A stretch of 6,550 bases of DNA from DASPXY01 sp038227745. Lineage in GTDB: Bacteria; Planctomycetota; Planctomycetia; Gemmatales; Gemmataceae. The position numbers and the translations under genes were made by a program. The stretch covers positions 1 through 6,550 of the forward strand of contig JBBRPS010000601.1 of the NCBI GenBank assembly GCA_038227745.1. The letters are read 5' to 3'. Below are positions 1 to 6,056 of this stretch, one piece after another (within the stretch, counting starts at the first letter, position 1; the number at the start of each line of letters is the position of its first letter). The notes beneath the pieces were generated by a model. That model had not been told where the DNA came from. It searched no databases and saw nothing but the letters and a program-made list of their open reading frames with translations.

Positions 1-26
1 AAAACCTGCACTGAATTCAGGAGAGC

Positions 27-48
27 CGCGACAGCCCGTGTTGTCGCG
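27..48. repeat. Perfect 7-bp hairpin near the left edge
   Basis: CGCGACA at 27-33 pairs with TGTCGCG at 42-48 around an 8-base loop. A 10-bp palindrome, CTGAATTCAG, lies just to the left at 11-20. No T-run follows on either strand, so a Rho-independent terminator is not clearly supported. A second small hairpin (TGACA 81-85 with TGTCA 92-96) lies between this one and the stop codon of the first gene. Positions 1-135 otherwise show no coding signal that I can support. Confidence 0.4.
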
Positions 49-135
49 CTTTCCGCATGAATTCTGCGGTTTCCGAAGAGTGACACCACACTGTCATCGC
101 TACCGACTTGGATGCAAGTTTTCGTGCCAGAAACA

Positions 136-426
136 CTAGCTCGTCTGCTTGCGGCACCAGAGGAACCGCGTCCAGCCCAGGGCGCTGAACCATTCCGCGG
201 CGACGAACCGGCCGGGATGCTCCGCGGCGTGGCGCTCGATGTCACCGTGGACGTCCTTGCCGCGGCCTTCCAGACCGGTGTACTCGGCGAGCACCCCCTC
301 GACCACGCTATCCTCGCCGCCAGCCAGGAGAACGAGGCGGCGCGGCCTTATCTTCGACTCCCGAGCCGGCGTCGAGGCTGTGCCGTTCGGGGTAGTCTTG
401 CCGCGGTTGACGACAGGTTCGCTCAC
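136..426 (-). CDS. Small protein of unknown function (96 aa)
   Basis: I do not recognise the family. The protein starts with VSEPVVNRGK, has an Arg/Pro-rich stretch (KIRPRRLVLLAGGEDSV) and ends in an aromatic-rich tail (AAEWFSALGWTRFLWC). No signal peptide or membrane segment is evident. I chose the GTG at 426 because AAGGAGG lies 7 bases upstream of it. The frame stays open further upstream, with an ATG at 498 that would add 24 residues. In that extension the Shine-Dalgarno would have to be translated as Glu-Gly-Gly using GGA codons, which are rare in such GC-rich DNA, so it looks like untranslated leader. The composition, the clean ribosome binding site and the absence of a better frame on the other strand support a real gene. 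It is transcribed away from the polyketide genes. Confidence 0.6.
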   Translation of the reverse strand: MSEPVVNRGKTTPNGTASTPARESKIRPRRLVLLAGGEDSVVEGVLAEYTGLEGRGKDVHGDIERHAAEHPGRFVAAEWFSALGWTRFLWCRKQTS

Positions 427-433
427 GCTGTTT

Positions 434-440
434 CCTCCTT
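434..440 (-). promoter_or_regulatory. Strong Shine-Dalgarno that sets a GTG start
   Basis: On the minus strand AAGGAGG is followed by a 7-base spacer (AAACAGC) and then the GTG at 426. It is among the best ribosome binding sites in the window, and it decides the start of the 96-aa protein over the upstream in-frame ATG. Confidence 0.7.
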
Positions 441-663
441 CATCGTGCTGCGGTCCGTCCCGCACGTTGAAACGCACTTCCCATAGGACCTTGCTCATCC
501 ATCGGCAGGGGCGCGCTGACTCCTGACAAAAGATCGCCGGGCCGTCACCGGGGTCCTGTACGACCCTCGCCCTCGTCCCCACCTTGCGCCGACAACACCA
601 GCGGAGGCGACGAGGTAGCCGAGCCAGCCGCCGCGGGCCGACCGCGGTAACCTGCTTGCCATC

Positions 664-1026
664 GTGAGGATTACGGCGACAATAACGGTTGGCCCGGCCG
701 CCTGCAGCCCAGGCAGACGTTTCGCTGGGGAGCCGGCCCTGCAGGTCCCAGCGGCGCAGGGCACCCGCCCCGGGAAGGTCGAGCTGAAAATCGTGTTCAA
801 GGCCCGCGCGCTTGCGGAGTTTGCCGCGATCGGCGACGGCGACACGGCCATCGACGTGGTCGTCAAGGACGCCGCCGGGCGGGTCGTGGCCGAGGACGTC
901 CGCCCCATCCGGCGCGCCTCCGACCTCTGCGTCTGCCGCTGGCTTCCCGACGCAGAACAGGAATACACGATCATCCTCTACAATTACGGGAGAGTGTACA
1001 ACCTGGGCCAGGCCGGCTGCAACTGA
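664..1026 (+). CDS. PPC-like (pre-peptidase C-terminal-like) domain protein, N-terminus uncertain
   Basis: The 120-aa frame contains a recognisable beta-sandwich pattern from about residue 45 to the end: FKARALAEFAAIGDGDT, then DVVVKDAAGRVVAED, a Cys-containing strand CVCRWLPDAEQEYTI, and a terminal YNYGRVYNL ending in Asn. The same order (GDGDT, a D-x-V-x-D-x-x-G strand, a Cys/Trp-Pro strand, an Asn-x-Gly-x-Val-Tyr-Asn strand) occurs in secreted PPC-like domains common in planctomycetes. Such proteins normally begin with a signal peptide. The stretch before residue 45 has none and does not look like part of the domain. The GTG at 664 is simply the first start after a stop at 616-618, and no Shine-Dalgarno precedes it. 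The gene may be 5'-truncated or start later. The flavoprotein gene begins 22 bases after the stop, so the two may be co-transcribed, though a functional link is not obvious. Confidence 0.55.
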   Translation: MRITATITVGPAACSPGRRFAGEPALQVPAAQGTRPGKVELKIVFKARALAEFAAIGDGDTAIDVVVKDAAGRVVAEDVRPIRRASDLCVCRWLPDAEQEYTIILYNYGRVYNLGQAGCN

Positions 1027-1048
1027 GGTCCCTCACCCCGCCTTCTCC

Positions 1049-2251
1049 ATGGAACAACCCTACGACGCGCTGGTGATCGGCGGTGGCCCCGCGGGGGCCA
1101 CGGCGGCCCTGCTCCTGGCGCGGGCCGGCTGGTCCGTCCTTCTGCTCGAGCGCAAGACCTTCCCGCGGCGCAAGGTGTGCGGCGAGTATTTGTCGGCCAC
1201 GAACCTGCCCTTGCTGGACCGCCTCGGCGTCGGCGGTGTCTTCCGCGACCTGGCCGGCCCGCCCGTACGCCGCGTCGGCCTCTTCGCCGGCACGAAGATG
1301 TTGAGCGCCGACCTGCCGCTCCCTGGCGGGCACGGCGCCGAATGGGGCCGCGCCCTGGCGCGCGAGCACCTCGACACCCTCCTCCTCGACGAGGCGATCC
1401 GCGCCGGCGTGGACGTGCGCCAGCCGTGGTCGGTCGTCGAGCTCGGTGAGGACGGCGACGGTTATCGTTGTCGGGCCGAGGCCGTGGAAACGGGGGCAGT
1501 GCTGGAGGCGCGGGCGCGCGTCGCGATCGCGGCGCACGGGTCGTGGGAGCCGGGGACGCTGCCGACGCAGCCCGAGCGCCGGCCGCCGGCGCCATCCGAC
1601 CTGTTCGCCTTCAAGGCGCACTTCCTCGACAGTGGCCTGCCGCCGGGCCTGATGCCGCTGCTGGTGTTCCCGGGCGGCTACGGCGGCATGGTCCACTGCG
1701 ACGGTGGCCGCGTCAGCCTGTCCTGCTGCGTCCGCCGCGATCGCCTGGCGGCGCTGCGGCGCGGCTCCGAGGCAGGGGCGGGTGAGGCGGTGCTGGGCCA
1801 CATTCTGGAGTCCTGCGCCGGCGTACGGCGCACGCTGGCCGGGGCGCGGCGCTTTGAAGGTTGGCTCGCGACGGGGCCGATCCGTCCCGGCATCCGCGTC
1901 CGCGCCCGCGGCGGACTGTTCCTCGTCGGCAACAGCGCCGGCGAGGCCCACCCCGTCGTCGCGGAGGGCATCAGCATGGCCCTGCAGGCGGCGGGGTTGC
2001 TGACCCGGCGTTTGCTCGACTGGCGCCGCGGCGGCGCGACCGGTGCCGGCCTGCGCGCGGCGGCGGCCGACTACGCGACCGCCTGGCGGCGCGCCTTCGC
2101 GCCGCGGCTGTACGCCTCGACCTTCGTCGCCCACTGGGCCATGCGTCCGGCAGCCGTCACGGGGGCGCTGCCCCTGCTGCGGTGTTTCCCGAGGCTGCTC
2201 ACCTGGGGGGCGCGCCTCAGCGGCAAGGCGACCCGCGTCCTCTGCGTTTAG
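1049..2251 (+). CDS. FAD-dependent oxidoreductase, geranylgeranyl reductase/UbiH-like, paired with a type III PKS
   Basis: The 400-aa protein opens with a dinucleotide-binding motif, VIGGGPAGATAALLLARAG (residues 9-27), followed by the acidic/basic end of the second strand, LLLER (31-35). FPRRKVCGEYLS (38-49) matches the Lys-x-Cys-Gly signature of the geranylgeranyl-reductase subgroup. The second FAD motif, GNSAGEAHPVVAEGISMAL, starts at Gly294 and has Asn where most relatives have Asp (GD). The length is normal for the family. The ATG at 1049 places the Rossmann motif directly at the N-terminus. A longer in-frame extension upstream is low-complexity and overlaps the PPC-like gene, so I rejected it. 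There is no clear Shine-Dalgarno. The type III PKS starts 36 bases downstream. In known bacterial clusters, such as the alkylresorcinol srs genes of Streptomyces, a flavoprotein modifies the PKS product, and a similar tailoring role is inferred here. Its substrate cannot be read from the sequence. Confidence 0.88.
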   Translation: MEQPYDALVIGGGPAGATAALLLARAGWSVLLLERKTFPRRKVCGEYLSATNLPLLDRLGVGGVFRDLAGPPVRRVGLFAGTKMLSADLPLPGGHGAEWGRALAREHLDTLLLDEAIRAGVDVRQPWSVVELGEDGDGYRCRAEAVETGAVLEARARVAIAAHGSWEPGTLPTQPERRPPAPSDLFAFKAHFLDSGLPPGLMPLLVFPGGYGGMVHCDGGRVSLSCCVRRDRLAALRRGSEAGAGEAVLGHILESCAGVRRTLAGARRFEGWLATGPIRPGIRVRARGGLFLVGNSAGEAHPVVAEGISMALQAAGLLTRRLLDWRRGGATGAGLRAAAADYATAWRRAFAPRLYASTFVAHWAMRPAAVTGALPLLRCFPRLLTWGARLSGKATRVLCV

Positions 2252-2287
2252 CCGAAACGGCCGCTTACCAAGGAAAGAACCGACACG

Positions 2288-3388
2288 ATGAGTTTTGCCA
2301 TCCTCGGCCTCGGCACCGCCGTCCCGCCCACGGTGATCGACCAGCGCGAAGCGCTTCTCATCGCCAAATCGCTCTGCTGCCGGACCGACGAGCACGCCAC
2401 CTGGCTGCCGACGATGTACGGCCACACCGGTATCGAGCAGCGCCACCTCATCCTGGGACCGGACGTGGTGCGCGACGTCCTCAATGGCACGGCCCACTCC
2501 GGCTCGCCATTCCTGCCGACCGGGAAACCCGACGACCGCGGCCCGACGACGGCCGAGCGGATGCGGCACTACATCGCGGGCGCCGCCCCCCTGGCCCTGC
2601 GCGCCGCGCGGCAAGCGCTGGAGTACTCGGCGGTCGCCGCCCGCGACTTCACCCACCTCATCACGGTTTCCTGCACGGGCTTCCATGCGCCGGGGGTGGA
2701 CATCGCCCTGATCCGCGGCCTGGAGCTGCCGGCGGGCGTGCAGCGGACGCACGTCGGCTACATGGGCTGCCACGGGGCGCTCAACGGCCTGCGCGTGGCG
2801 CGCGCCTTCACCGACGCCGAGCCGGGGGCGCGGGTGCTGCTCTGCGCAGTGGAGTTGTGCTGCCTGCACTACCACTACGGCTGGGACCCGCAGCGGATGG
2901 TCGCCAATGCCCTGTTCGCCGACGGGGCGGCGGCCGTGGTCGGAGCCGCCGCCGGGCCGCCCGACCTGTGGCGCGTCGCCGCCTCCGGCTCGTGCGTGTT
3001 CCCCGACTCGACCGACGCCATGACGTGGACCGTGGGCGACCACGGCTTCGAGATGACGCTGTCGAAGCGCGTGCCGCGCCTCATCGCGGAGAACCTGCGC
3101 GGGTGGATGGAGGGCTGGCTGGCGTCGCAGGGCCTGGGGCTCGCCGAGGTCGGCTCCTGGGCGATCCATCCCGGCGGCCCGCGCATCCTCGAGGGCGTTG
3201 CGGAGGCGCTGGCGCTGCGACCGGAGCAGACCGCCGCGTCACGCGAGGTGTTCGCGCGGCACGGCAACATGTCCTCGCCGACGGTGCTGTTCATCCTCGA
3301 CCGCCTGCGCGGCCAGCGGGCGCCGCGGCCGTGCGTGGCGCTGGGCTTCGGTCCCGGCCTGGCGGTGGAGGTGGCGCTGCTGCGCTAA
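2288..3388 (+). CDS. Type III polyketide synthase (chalcone/stilbene synthase family)
   Basis: This 366-aa protein is a normal-length homodimer-type ketosynthase. It would load a starter acyl-CoA, extend it with malonyl-CoA and cyclise the chain to a pyrone, resorcinol or phloroglucinol-type product. All three catalytic residues are in place: Cys161 in VGYMGCHGALNG, His294 in WAIHPGGPRIL and Asn327 in HGNMSSPTVLFIL. The C-terminal GFGPGL loop (353-358) and the N-terminal GHTGIEQRHL segment (45-54) also fit the family. VSCTGFHAPGVD is typical of bacterial rather than plant members. The ATG at 2288 follows a weak AAGGAAAG (2270-2277) and gives the expected N-terminus (FAILGLGTAVPP). It lies 36 bases after the flavoprotein stop, so the two genes very likely form one operon. 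The downstream gene is convergent, with only a 43-base gap containing a weak 5-bp hairpin (3400-3413). The product is not predictable from sequence alone. Confidence 0.93.
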   Translation: MSFAILGLGTAVPPTVIDQREALLIAKSLCCRTDEHATWLPTMYGHTGIEQRHLILGPDVVRDVLNGTAHSGSPFLPTGKPDDRGPTTAERMRHYIAGAAPLALRAARQALEYSAVAARDFTHLITVSCTGFHAPGVDIALIRGLELPAGVQRTHVGYMGCHGALNGLRVARAFTDAEPGARVLLCAVELCCLHYHYGWDPQRMVANALFADGAAAVVGAAAGPPDLWRVAASGSCVFPDSTDAMTWTVGDHGFEMTLSKRVPRLIAENLRGWMEGWLASQGLGLAEVGSWAIHPGGPRILEGVAEALALRPEQTAASREVFARHGNMSSPTVLFILDRLRGQRAPRPCVALGFGPGLAVEVALLR

Positions 3389-3431
3389 GAGCTTCCGGAC
3401 AGGCGTCGGCCTGGGGCCCTGGCGTCGAGCG

Positions 3432-4577
3432 CTACCGCGGCAGTGGCAGCGTCACGACCTGGCGCGTCGCCGCCGAGCGGTACGCCGCCAGCAACACCTC
3501 GGTCGCCAGCGCCGCCTCCGCGGCGTTGATCTCGCTGTCGCGCTTCGCGTCGAGGCGGTCGAGGAAGTACGCCGCGTCGCTTTGTGGCGCCGGCCCCGCT
3601 CCGACCCACGTCCGCTTCGGACGTGTGTGGACCTCGTCCTGCGTGCTCGACCAGAAGCCCATCGGATCCTGGGGGTGCGGGTTGGGCGGCGCCCACGGCA
3701 CTTCGTCGGTGTACACCTCCAGGCGCGGCCGGTTGGCGTCGATCACCGCCGTCTGGCGGCTGCCGACCAGCACCACCCGGTTGACCCCGCCGGCCGGGTG
3801 CGTCGTCCAGCCGTAGCGCCCCGCCACGACGGTCACCGGCAGGCCATCGTCGAGCGTGCAGGCCAGCAGGCCGAAGTCCTCGACGTTGTGCTTCTGGTGC
3901 TCCTGGAAGAAGTAGTTCGCCGTCACGCCCAGGACGGTGCGGAAGCGCTGCCCCGTCAGCCAGCGGACGAGGGTGATGGGGTAGACGCCGACGTTGTCCA
4001 GCTCGCGCTTGGCCTCGATGAGCTGGTGACGCTGCGGCGGATACTCCTCCTTGCGGCGCATGCCGAGGCGAGCGGTGCCGGTGCGGCCCTTGGCGAAGAA
4101 GGCGTCGGCGTGGACCGCCAGCAACCGGCCGAGGCGCTTGCCCTCCAGGAGTTGCTTCGCCTCGCGCGCCCACGGCTGGCTGATGAAGCTGAACATGTGG
4201 CTGCGCACGCCGGCCTTCGCGACGGCAGCGACGATGGCGTCGGCCTGTCCGAGTTGCGGGGCCAGGGACTTGTCGAGGTAGAGGTGCTTGCCCGCCTCGG
4301 CGCAGCGGACGATGATGCGGCCGCGTCGCTCGGGCGGGGCGCACACGCTGACGACGTGGACGTCCTTGCGGGCCAGCGCCTCTTTCAGGTCCGCGATGTA
4401 GGGGATGTTGAGGGCCTTGGCGAGGCGCTCGTTGAGCTGGCGGCGGCGATTATCGATGTCGGGCTCGTCGGTGACGGCGATGAGGCGACAGCGGCGGTCG
4501 GCGGCGAAGGCGGCGGCGTAGTTCTCCTGGTGCGTGTGGTTGCCGCTGACGAGGAGGATGCCGTAGCGGGGCTTCAC
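3432..4577 (-). CDS. Gfo/Idh/MocA-family oxidoreductase
   Basis: The 381-aa protein has the two-part layout of the family: an N-terminal nucleotide-binding half (about 1-125) and a C-terminal alpha/beta half. AEAGKHLYLDKSLA (94-107) corresponds to the family's GKHVxxEKP segment, with Asp-Lys-Ser replacing Glu-Lys-Pro. The usual glycine-rich GxGxxG at the N-terminus is not recognisable. In its place is YGILLVSGNHTHQENY (5-20). LDNVGVYPITLVRWLTG (193-209) corresponds to the D-x-G-x-Y/H substrate-side helix. Family members oxidise or reduce sugars, inositols or related alcohols with NAD(P). The substrate here is unknown and the altered motifs make activity uncertain. The start is GTG at 4577. 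Its GTGA overlaps the TGA stop of the preceding gene, a sign of translational coupling. It is the last gene of the minus-strand operon and converges on the PKS gene. Confidence 0.85.
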   Translation of the reverse strand: MKPRYGILLVSGNHTHQENYAAAFAADRRCRLIAVTDEPDIDNRRRQLNERLAKALNIPYIADLKEALARKDVHVVSVCAPPERRGRIIVRCAEAGKHLYLDKSLAPQLGQADAIVAAVAKAGVRSHMFSFISQPWAREAKQLLEGKRLGRLLAVHADAFFAKGRTGTARLGMRRKEEYPPQRHQLIEAKRELDNVGVYPITLVRWLTGQRFRTVLGVTANYFFQEHQKHNVEDFGLLACTLDDGLPVTVVAGRYGWTTHPAGGVNRVVLVGSRQTAVIDANRPRLEVYTDEVPWAPPNPHPQDPMGFWSSTQDEVHTRPKRTWVGAGPAPQSDAAYFLDRLDAKRDSEINAAEAALATEVLLAAYRSAATRQVVTLPLPR

Positions 4578-5044
4578 GGGGCGCCTCCCACGTCGAGGGT
4601 TTCCGGCCGACCCGAGCGCACGGCCCGCTCAAGTACGGCGAGGAGGGACTTGTCGGCGGCGCCCGCGGGAGGGAGGGCGCCCGCGTCCGCGAGGCGGGCG
4701 CTGCCGGCGTCGTGGTAGAGTGCGCCGCGATTGCCGACGACGGTCAGGTCGATGCCGTCGCCGCGGTGCGGAGCGGCGGCCCAGCTGACGAGGGCCGTGG
4801 CGCCGCCGTGGAACTCCAGCGTGAGCGAGACCTGCCCGCTTTTCGGGGCGCCGACGGCGTAGACCCGTTCGAGCGGCTGGCCGACCCACTCGCGCACGGC
4901 GGCGGTGAGTTGCGCCAGGCGCGGCAGGGCGGCGTCGGGCCGGTCCTGGTTGTGCAGGAGGTAGCGCACGAAGACCGTCTGACCCAGGCGCTTGCTGGCA
5001 AGCGTGGACTGGACGGCGCGGTGCAGGTCGGCAAGGGTGGTCAC
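4574..5044 (-). CDS. Rossmann-less protein resembling a Gfo/Idh/MocA C-terminal domain
   Basis: The 156-aa protein has no nucleotide-binding motif. Its central part, LERVYAVGAPKSGQVSLTLE (58-77), followed by FHGGATALVSW (78-88) and DLTVVGNRGALYHD (99-112), resembles the beta-sheet half of Gfo/Idh/MocA enzymes. Its tail, LLAVLERAVRSGRPETLDV, resembles the C-terminal helix of that family. The N-terminal 35 residues (LADLHRAVQSTLASKRLG...) look helical. The GTG start at 5044 follows AGGAGG by about 10 bases and lies 18 bases after the upstream membrane-protein gene. Its stop overlaps the start of the full-length oxidoreductase gene (GTGA), so the two products are probably made together. One reading is a partner subunit. 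Another is a remnant of a duplicated oxidoreductase. The homology is judged by pattern only. Confidence 0.7.
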   Translation of the reverse strand: MTTLADLHRAVQSTLASKRLGQTVFVRYLLHNQDRPDAALPRLAQLTAAVREWVGQPLERVYAVGAPKSGQVSLTLEFHGGATALVSWAAAPHRGDGIDLTVVGNRGALYHDAGSARLADAGALPPAGAADKSLLAVLERAVRSGRPETLDVGGAP

Positions 5045-5062
5045 GGGGCCGGCCCTCCTGGT

Positions 5063-5347
5063 TCAGTCACGCAGCGTGAAGCGCTCATCCCGCGGCGGGA
5101 GCCGTCCATCCGGTGGCGGCGCCTTCTTGAGGGAGAACACGACGATGAAGCCGATGGCGGCGAGGCCGAGGAAACAGAACCCGACGATGTGACCCGCCCG
5201 GTCGAGGAAGATACCGTGCTCCGAGAGGAAGTTGCCGTAGCCGGGGTAGGTCCGGTTCACCAGGCCGCCGGGGATGAGGCAGACCAGCAGCAGTCCCACG
5301 ACGGCGCTCAGGAGGGACAGGCCGATCAGGAGTCGCTTGACGTGCAT
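5063..5347 (-). CDS. Small membrane protein with two predicted helices (94 aa)
   Basis: The family is not recognised. Two hydrophobic segments are clear: residues about 5-29 (RLLIGLSLLSAVVGLLLVCL...) and about 52-73 (GHIVGFCFLGLAAIGFIVVF). A short polar loop, NRTYPGYGNFLSEHGIFLDR, lies between them. A charged, proline-rich tail, KKAPPPDGRLPPRDERF, follows the second helix and probably faces the cytoplasm. The first segment could also act as an uncleaved signal anchor. The ATG at 5347 is preceded by GAGGAAA at a good distance. The gene sits 15 bases after the YCII-like gene and 18 bases before the next gene, so it is part of the same operon. Its position says nothing clear about a role with the oxidoreductases. 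Confidence 0.75.
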   Translation of the reverse strand: MHVKRLLIGLSLLSAVVGLLLVCLIPGGLVNRTYPGYGNFLSEHGIFLDRAGHIVGFCFLGLAAIGFIVVFSLKKAPPPDGRLPPRDERFTLRD

Positions 5348-5362
5348 GCGCGGTTTCCTCGT

Positions 5363-5545
5363 TCAAGGCAGCAGGTCGTGGTTGGCGATGACGGGATTCC
5401 ACGGCCGCAATTGCCACTTTACGAAGATGCCGGCCTGGTGGAACGGGTCCCCCTTGAGGATCTTCTCGGCCTCCTCGCGCGACGGCGCCTCGTAGACGAT
5501 GAGAAGTTGGCTTCCCGTAATTTCCATAATTCTCTTACTCATCAA
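5363..5545 (-). CDS. YCII-family protein, N-terminally truncated (60 aa)
   Basis: The segment ITGSQLLIVYEAPSREEAEK followed by ILKGDPFHQAGIFVKW and LRPWNPVI is the C-terminal half of a YCII (YciI-like) ferredoxin-like domain: a beta strand, a helix with EEAxxxLxxDPF, and a strand ending in a RPW motif. Full-length members are about 90-100 aa and begin with a strand and a helix carrying a conserved His. That part is missing here. An in-frame TGA lies about 12 bases upstream of the TTG at 5545, and the DNA changes to lower GC at this point. Possible starts are TTG 5545, ATG 5542 and ATG 5527, none with a convincing Shine-Dalgarno. It is the first frame of the minus-strand operon. It may be a dead fragment or still translated. 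YCII proteins are small enzymes or binding proteins of mostly unknown function. Confidence 0.6.
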   Translation of the reverse strand: MMSKRIMEITGSQLLIVYEAPSREEAEKILKGDPFHQAGIFVKWQLRPWNPVIANHDLLP

Positions 5546-5604
5546 TGGTTTACGTCATCTGGCCTTTTCCAAAGAATTCCGGGTTTTCCACCGTTTTTTG
5601 CTCT

Positions 5605-5655
5605 ATCAGTGCAGGATTCAGTGCGGAGGACACCCGAAAACGTCGATTCAGTGCA
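5605..5655. repeat. Three short direct repeats (core TCAGTGC)
   Basis: ATCAGTGCA (5605-5613), ATTCAGTGC (5616-5624) and ATTCAGTGCA (5646-5655) share the core TCAGTGC, with starts 12 and 30 bases apart. The reverse complement of the third copy, TGCACTGAAT, also occurs at positions 7-16 at the other end of the window. Protein-binding sites or the end of a mobile element are both possible. Confidence 0.5.
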
Positions 5656-5742
5656 GAGCCGTAAGCTCTCCCGATCAAGCATCTTATGGAGATGCTGATC
5701 TTCTGGCATGGTCCGTCACGGCATTTCAGGAGCCGAGCGGAC
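5655..5742. other. Cluster of three hairpins (structured element)
   Basis: First hairpin: AGAGC 5655-5659 with GCTCT 5665-5669. Second: GATC, an extra A, then AGCATCT (5673-5684), a 5-base loop, and AGATGCT-GATC (5690-5700), giving 11 pairs with one bulge. Third: GTCCG 5711-5715 with CGGAC 5738-5742, enclosing CGGC 5719-5722 with GCCG 5732-5735. Three helices in under 90 bases suggest a structured RNA leader or the end of a transposable element. I cannot match it to a known RNA family. Confidence 0.4.
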
Positions 5743-5814
5743 GCGGCCTTGACCTGGACAATAAAATAGTGGCAGGGCTGTTCTAGAAGACTCGCGATTT
5801 TCAAGGGGGGACGT

Positions 5815-6042
5815 ATGCTGATCAAACGGGGCCAAGAGTACAAGGGGCCAGGCTGTGCCGACCCCAAGAAAACCAAGGATCAACGGTCGGACGAACTTCA
5901 GCAGCTTATGCAGACGGAGGCGGGGAGGAAGGTCGTTGAATACTACTTCCTCAAGTACATGGGGGCGCTTCAGGGGCGATGTCCGCCAGCCGGGCTCTCC
6001 ATGCTTCAGACAATTTTGGACCATGAATACCCGAACGGCTAA
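5815..6042 (+). CDS. Small protein of unknown function (75 aa)
   Basis: I do not recognise the family. The protein is rich in charged residues at the N-terminus (KRGQEYKGPGCADPKKTKDQ), followed by a probable helical region (ELQQLMQTEAGRKVVEYYFL) and a tail with LSMLQTILDHEY. There is no signal peptide or membrane span. The ATG at 5815 follows AAGGGGGG with a 4-base spacer (ACGT), which supports the start, and a hairpin terminator follows the stop. Codon use is less GC-biased than in the PKS and oxidoreductase genes, which fits the lower-GC island and may point to a separate origin. It forms its own plus-strand unit. Confidence 0.7.
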   Translation: MLIKRGQEYKGPGCADPKKTKDQRSDELQQLMQTEAGRKVVEYYFLKYMGALQGRCPPAGLSMLQTILDHEYPNG

Positions 6043-6056
6043 CCCGTTGTCGGTCG

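Larger units (their letters stand above)
5546..5814. other. Lower-GC non-coding island between two genes
   Basis: This stretch has no convincing gene on either strand and is clearly less GC-rich than the flanks. It contains three copies of TCAGTGC (5606-5612, 5618-5624, 5648-5654), then three consecutive hairpins (5655-5669, 5673-5700, 5711-5742), then the 8-bp palindrome TTCTAGAA (5781-5788) shortly before the ribosome binding site of the next plus-strand gene. It could be the leader of that gene, the remnant of a mobile element, or both. A TTGACC at 5749-5754 has no fitting -10 box, so I do not call a promoter. Confidence 0.5.

Noticed and set aside
495..974. A 159-codon minus-strand frame opposite the PPC-like gene
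   Set aside because: It is rich in Ser, Arg and Ala, has no motif, and the opposite strand carries a recognisable PPC-like domain.
971..3169. A 732-codon open frame on the minus strand opposite the flavoprotein and PKS genes
   Set aside because: It is rich in Arg, Gly, Ala and His with no domain pattern. It lies antisense to two genes with clear catalytic motifs, and is a by-product of high GC.
3389..3431. Terminator between the convergent PKS and oxidoreductase genes
   Set aside because: Only a 5-bp hairpin (3400-3413) without a T-run is visible, too weak to call.
1861..3816. A 651-codon plus-strand open frame crossing the end of the flavoprotein gene and the PKS gene
   Set aside because: It is an Arg/Pro-rich shadow in another frame without any recognisable motif.
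3198..4718. A 506-codon plus-strand frame opposite the Gfo/Idh/MocA gene
   Set aside because: It is antisense to a gene with clear family motifs, and its composition is typical of a shadow frame.
5605..5655. Possible CRISPR array in the TCAGTGC repeats
   Set aside because: The repeats are only 7-10 bases, the spacing is irregular (12 and 30) and there are no cas genes.
4712..5698. A 328-codon plus-strand frame opposite three operon genes
   Set aside because: It covers the membrane-protein and YCII genes on the other strand, and its Glu/Asp/Gly-rich composition reflects antisense reading.
5550..5876. A 108-codon minus-strand frame over the low-GC island
   Set aside because: It runs through the repeats and hairpins and into the 75-aa gene antisense, has no ribosome binding site and no family pattern.
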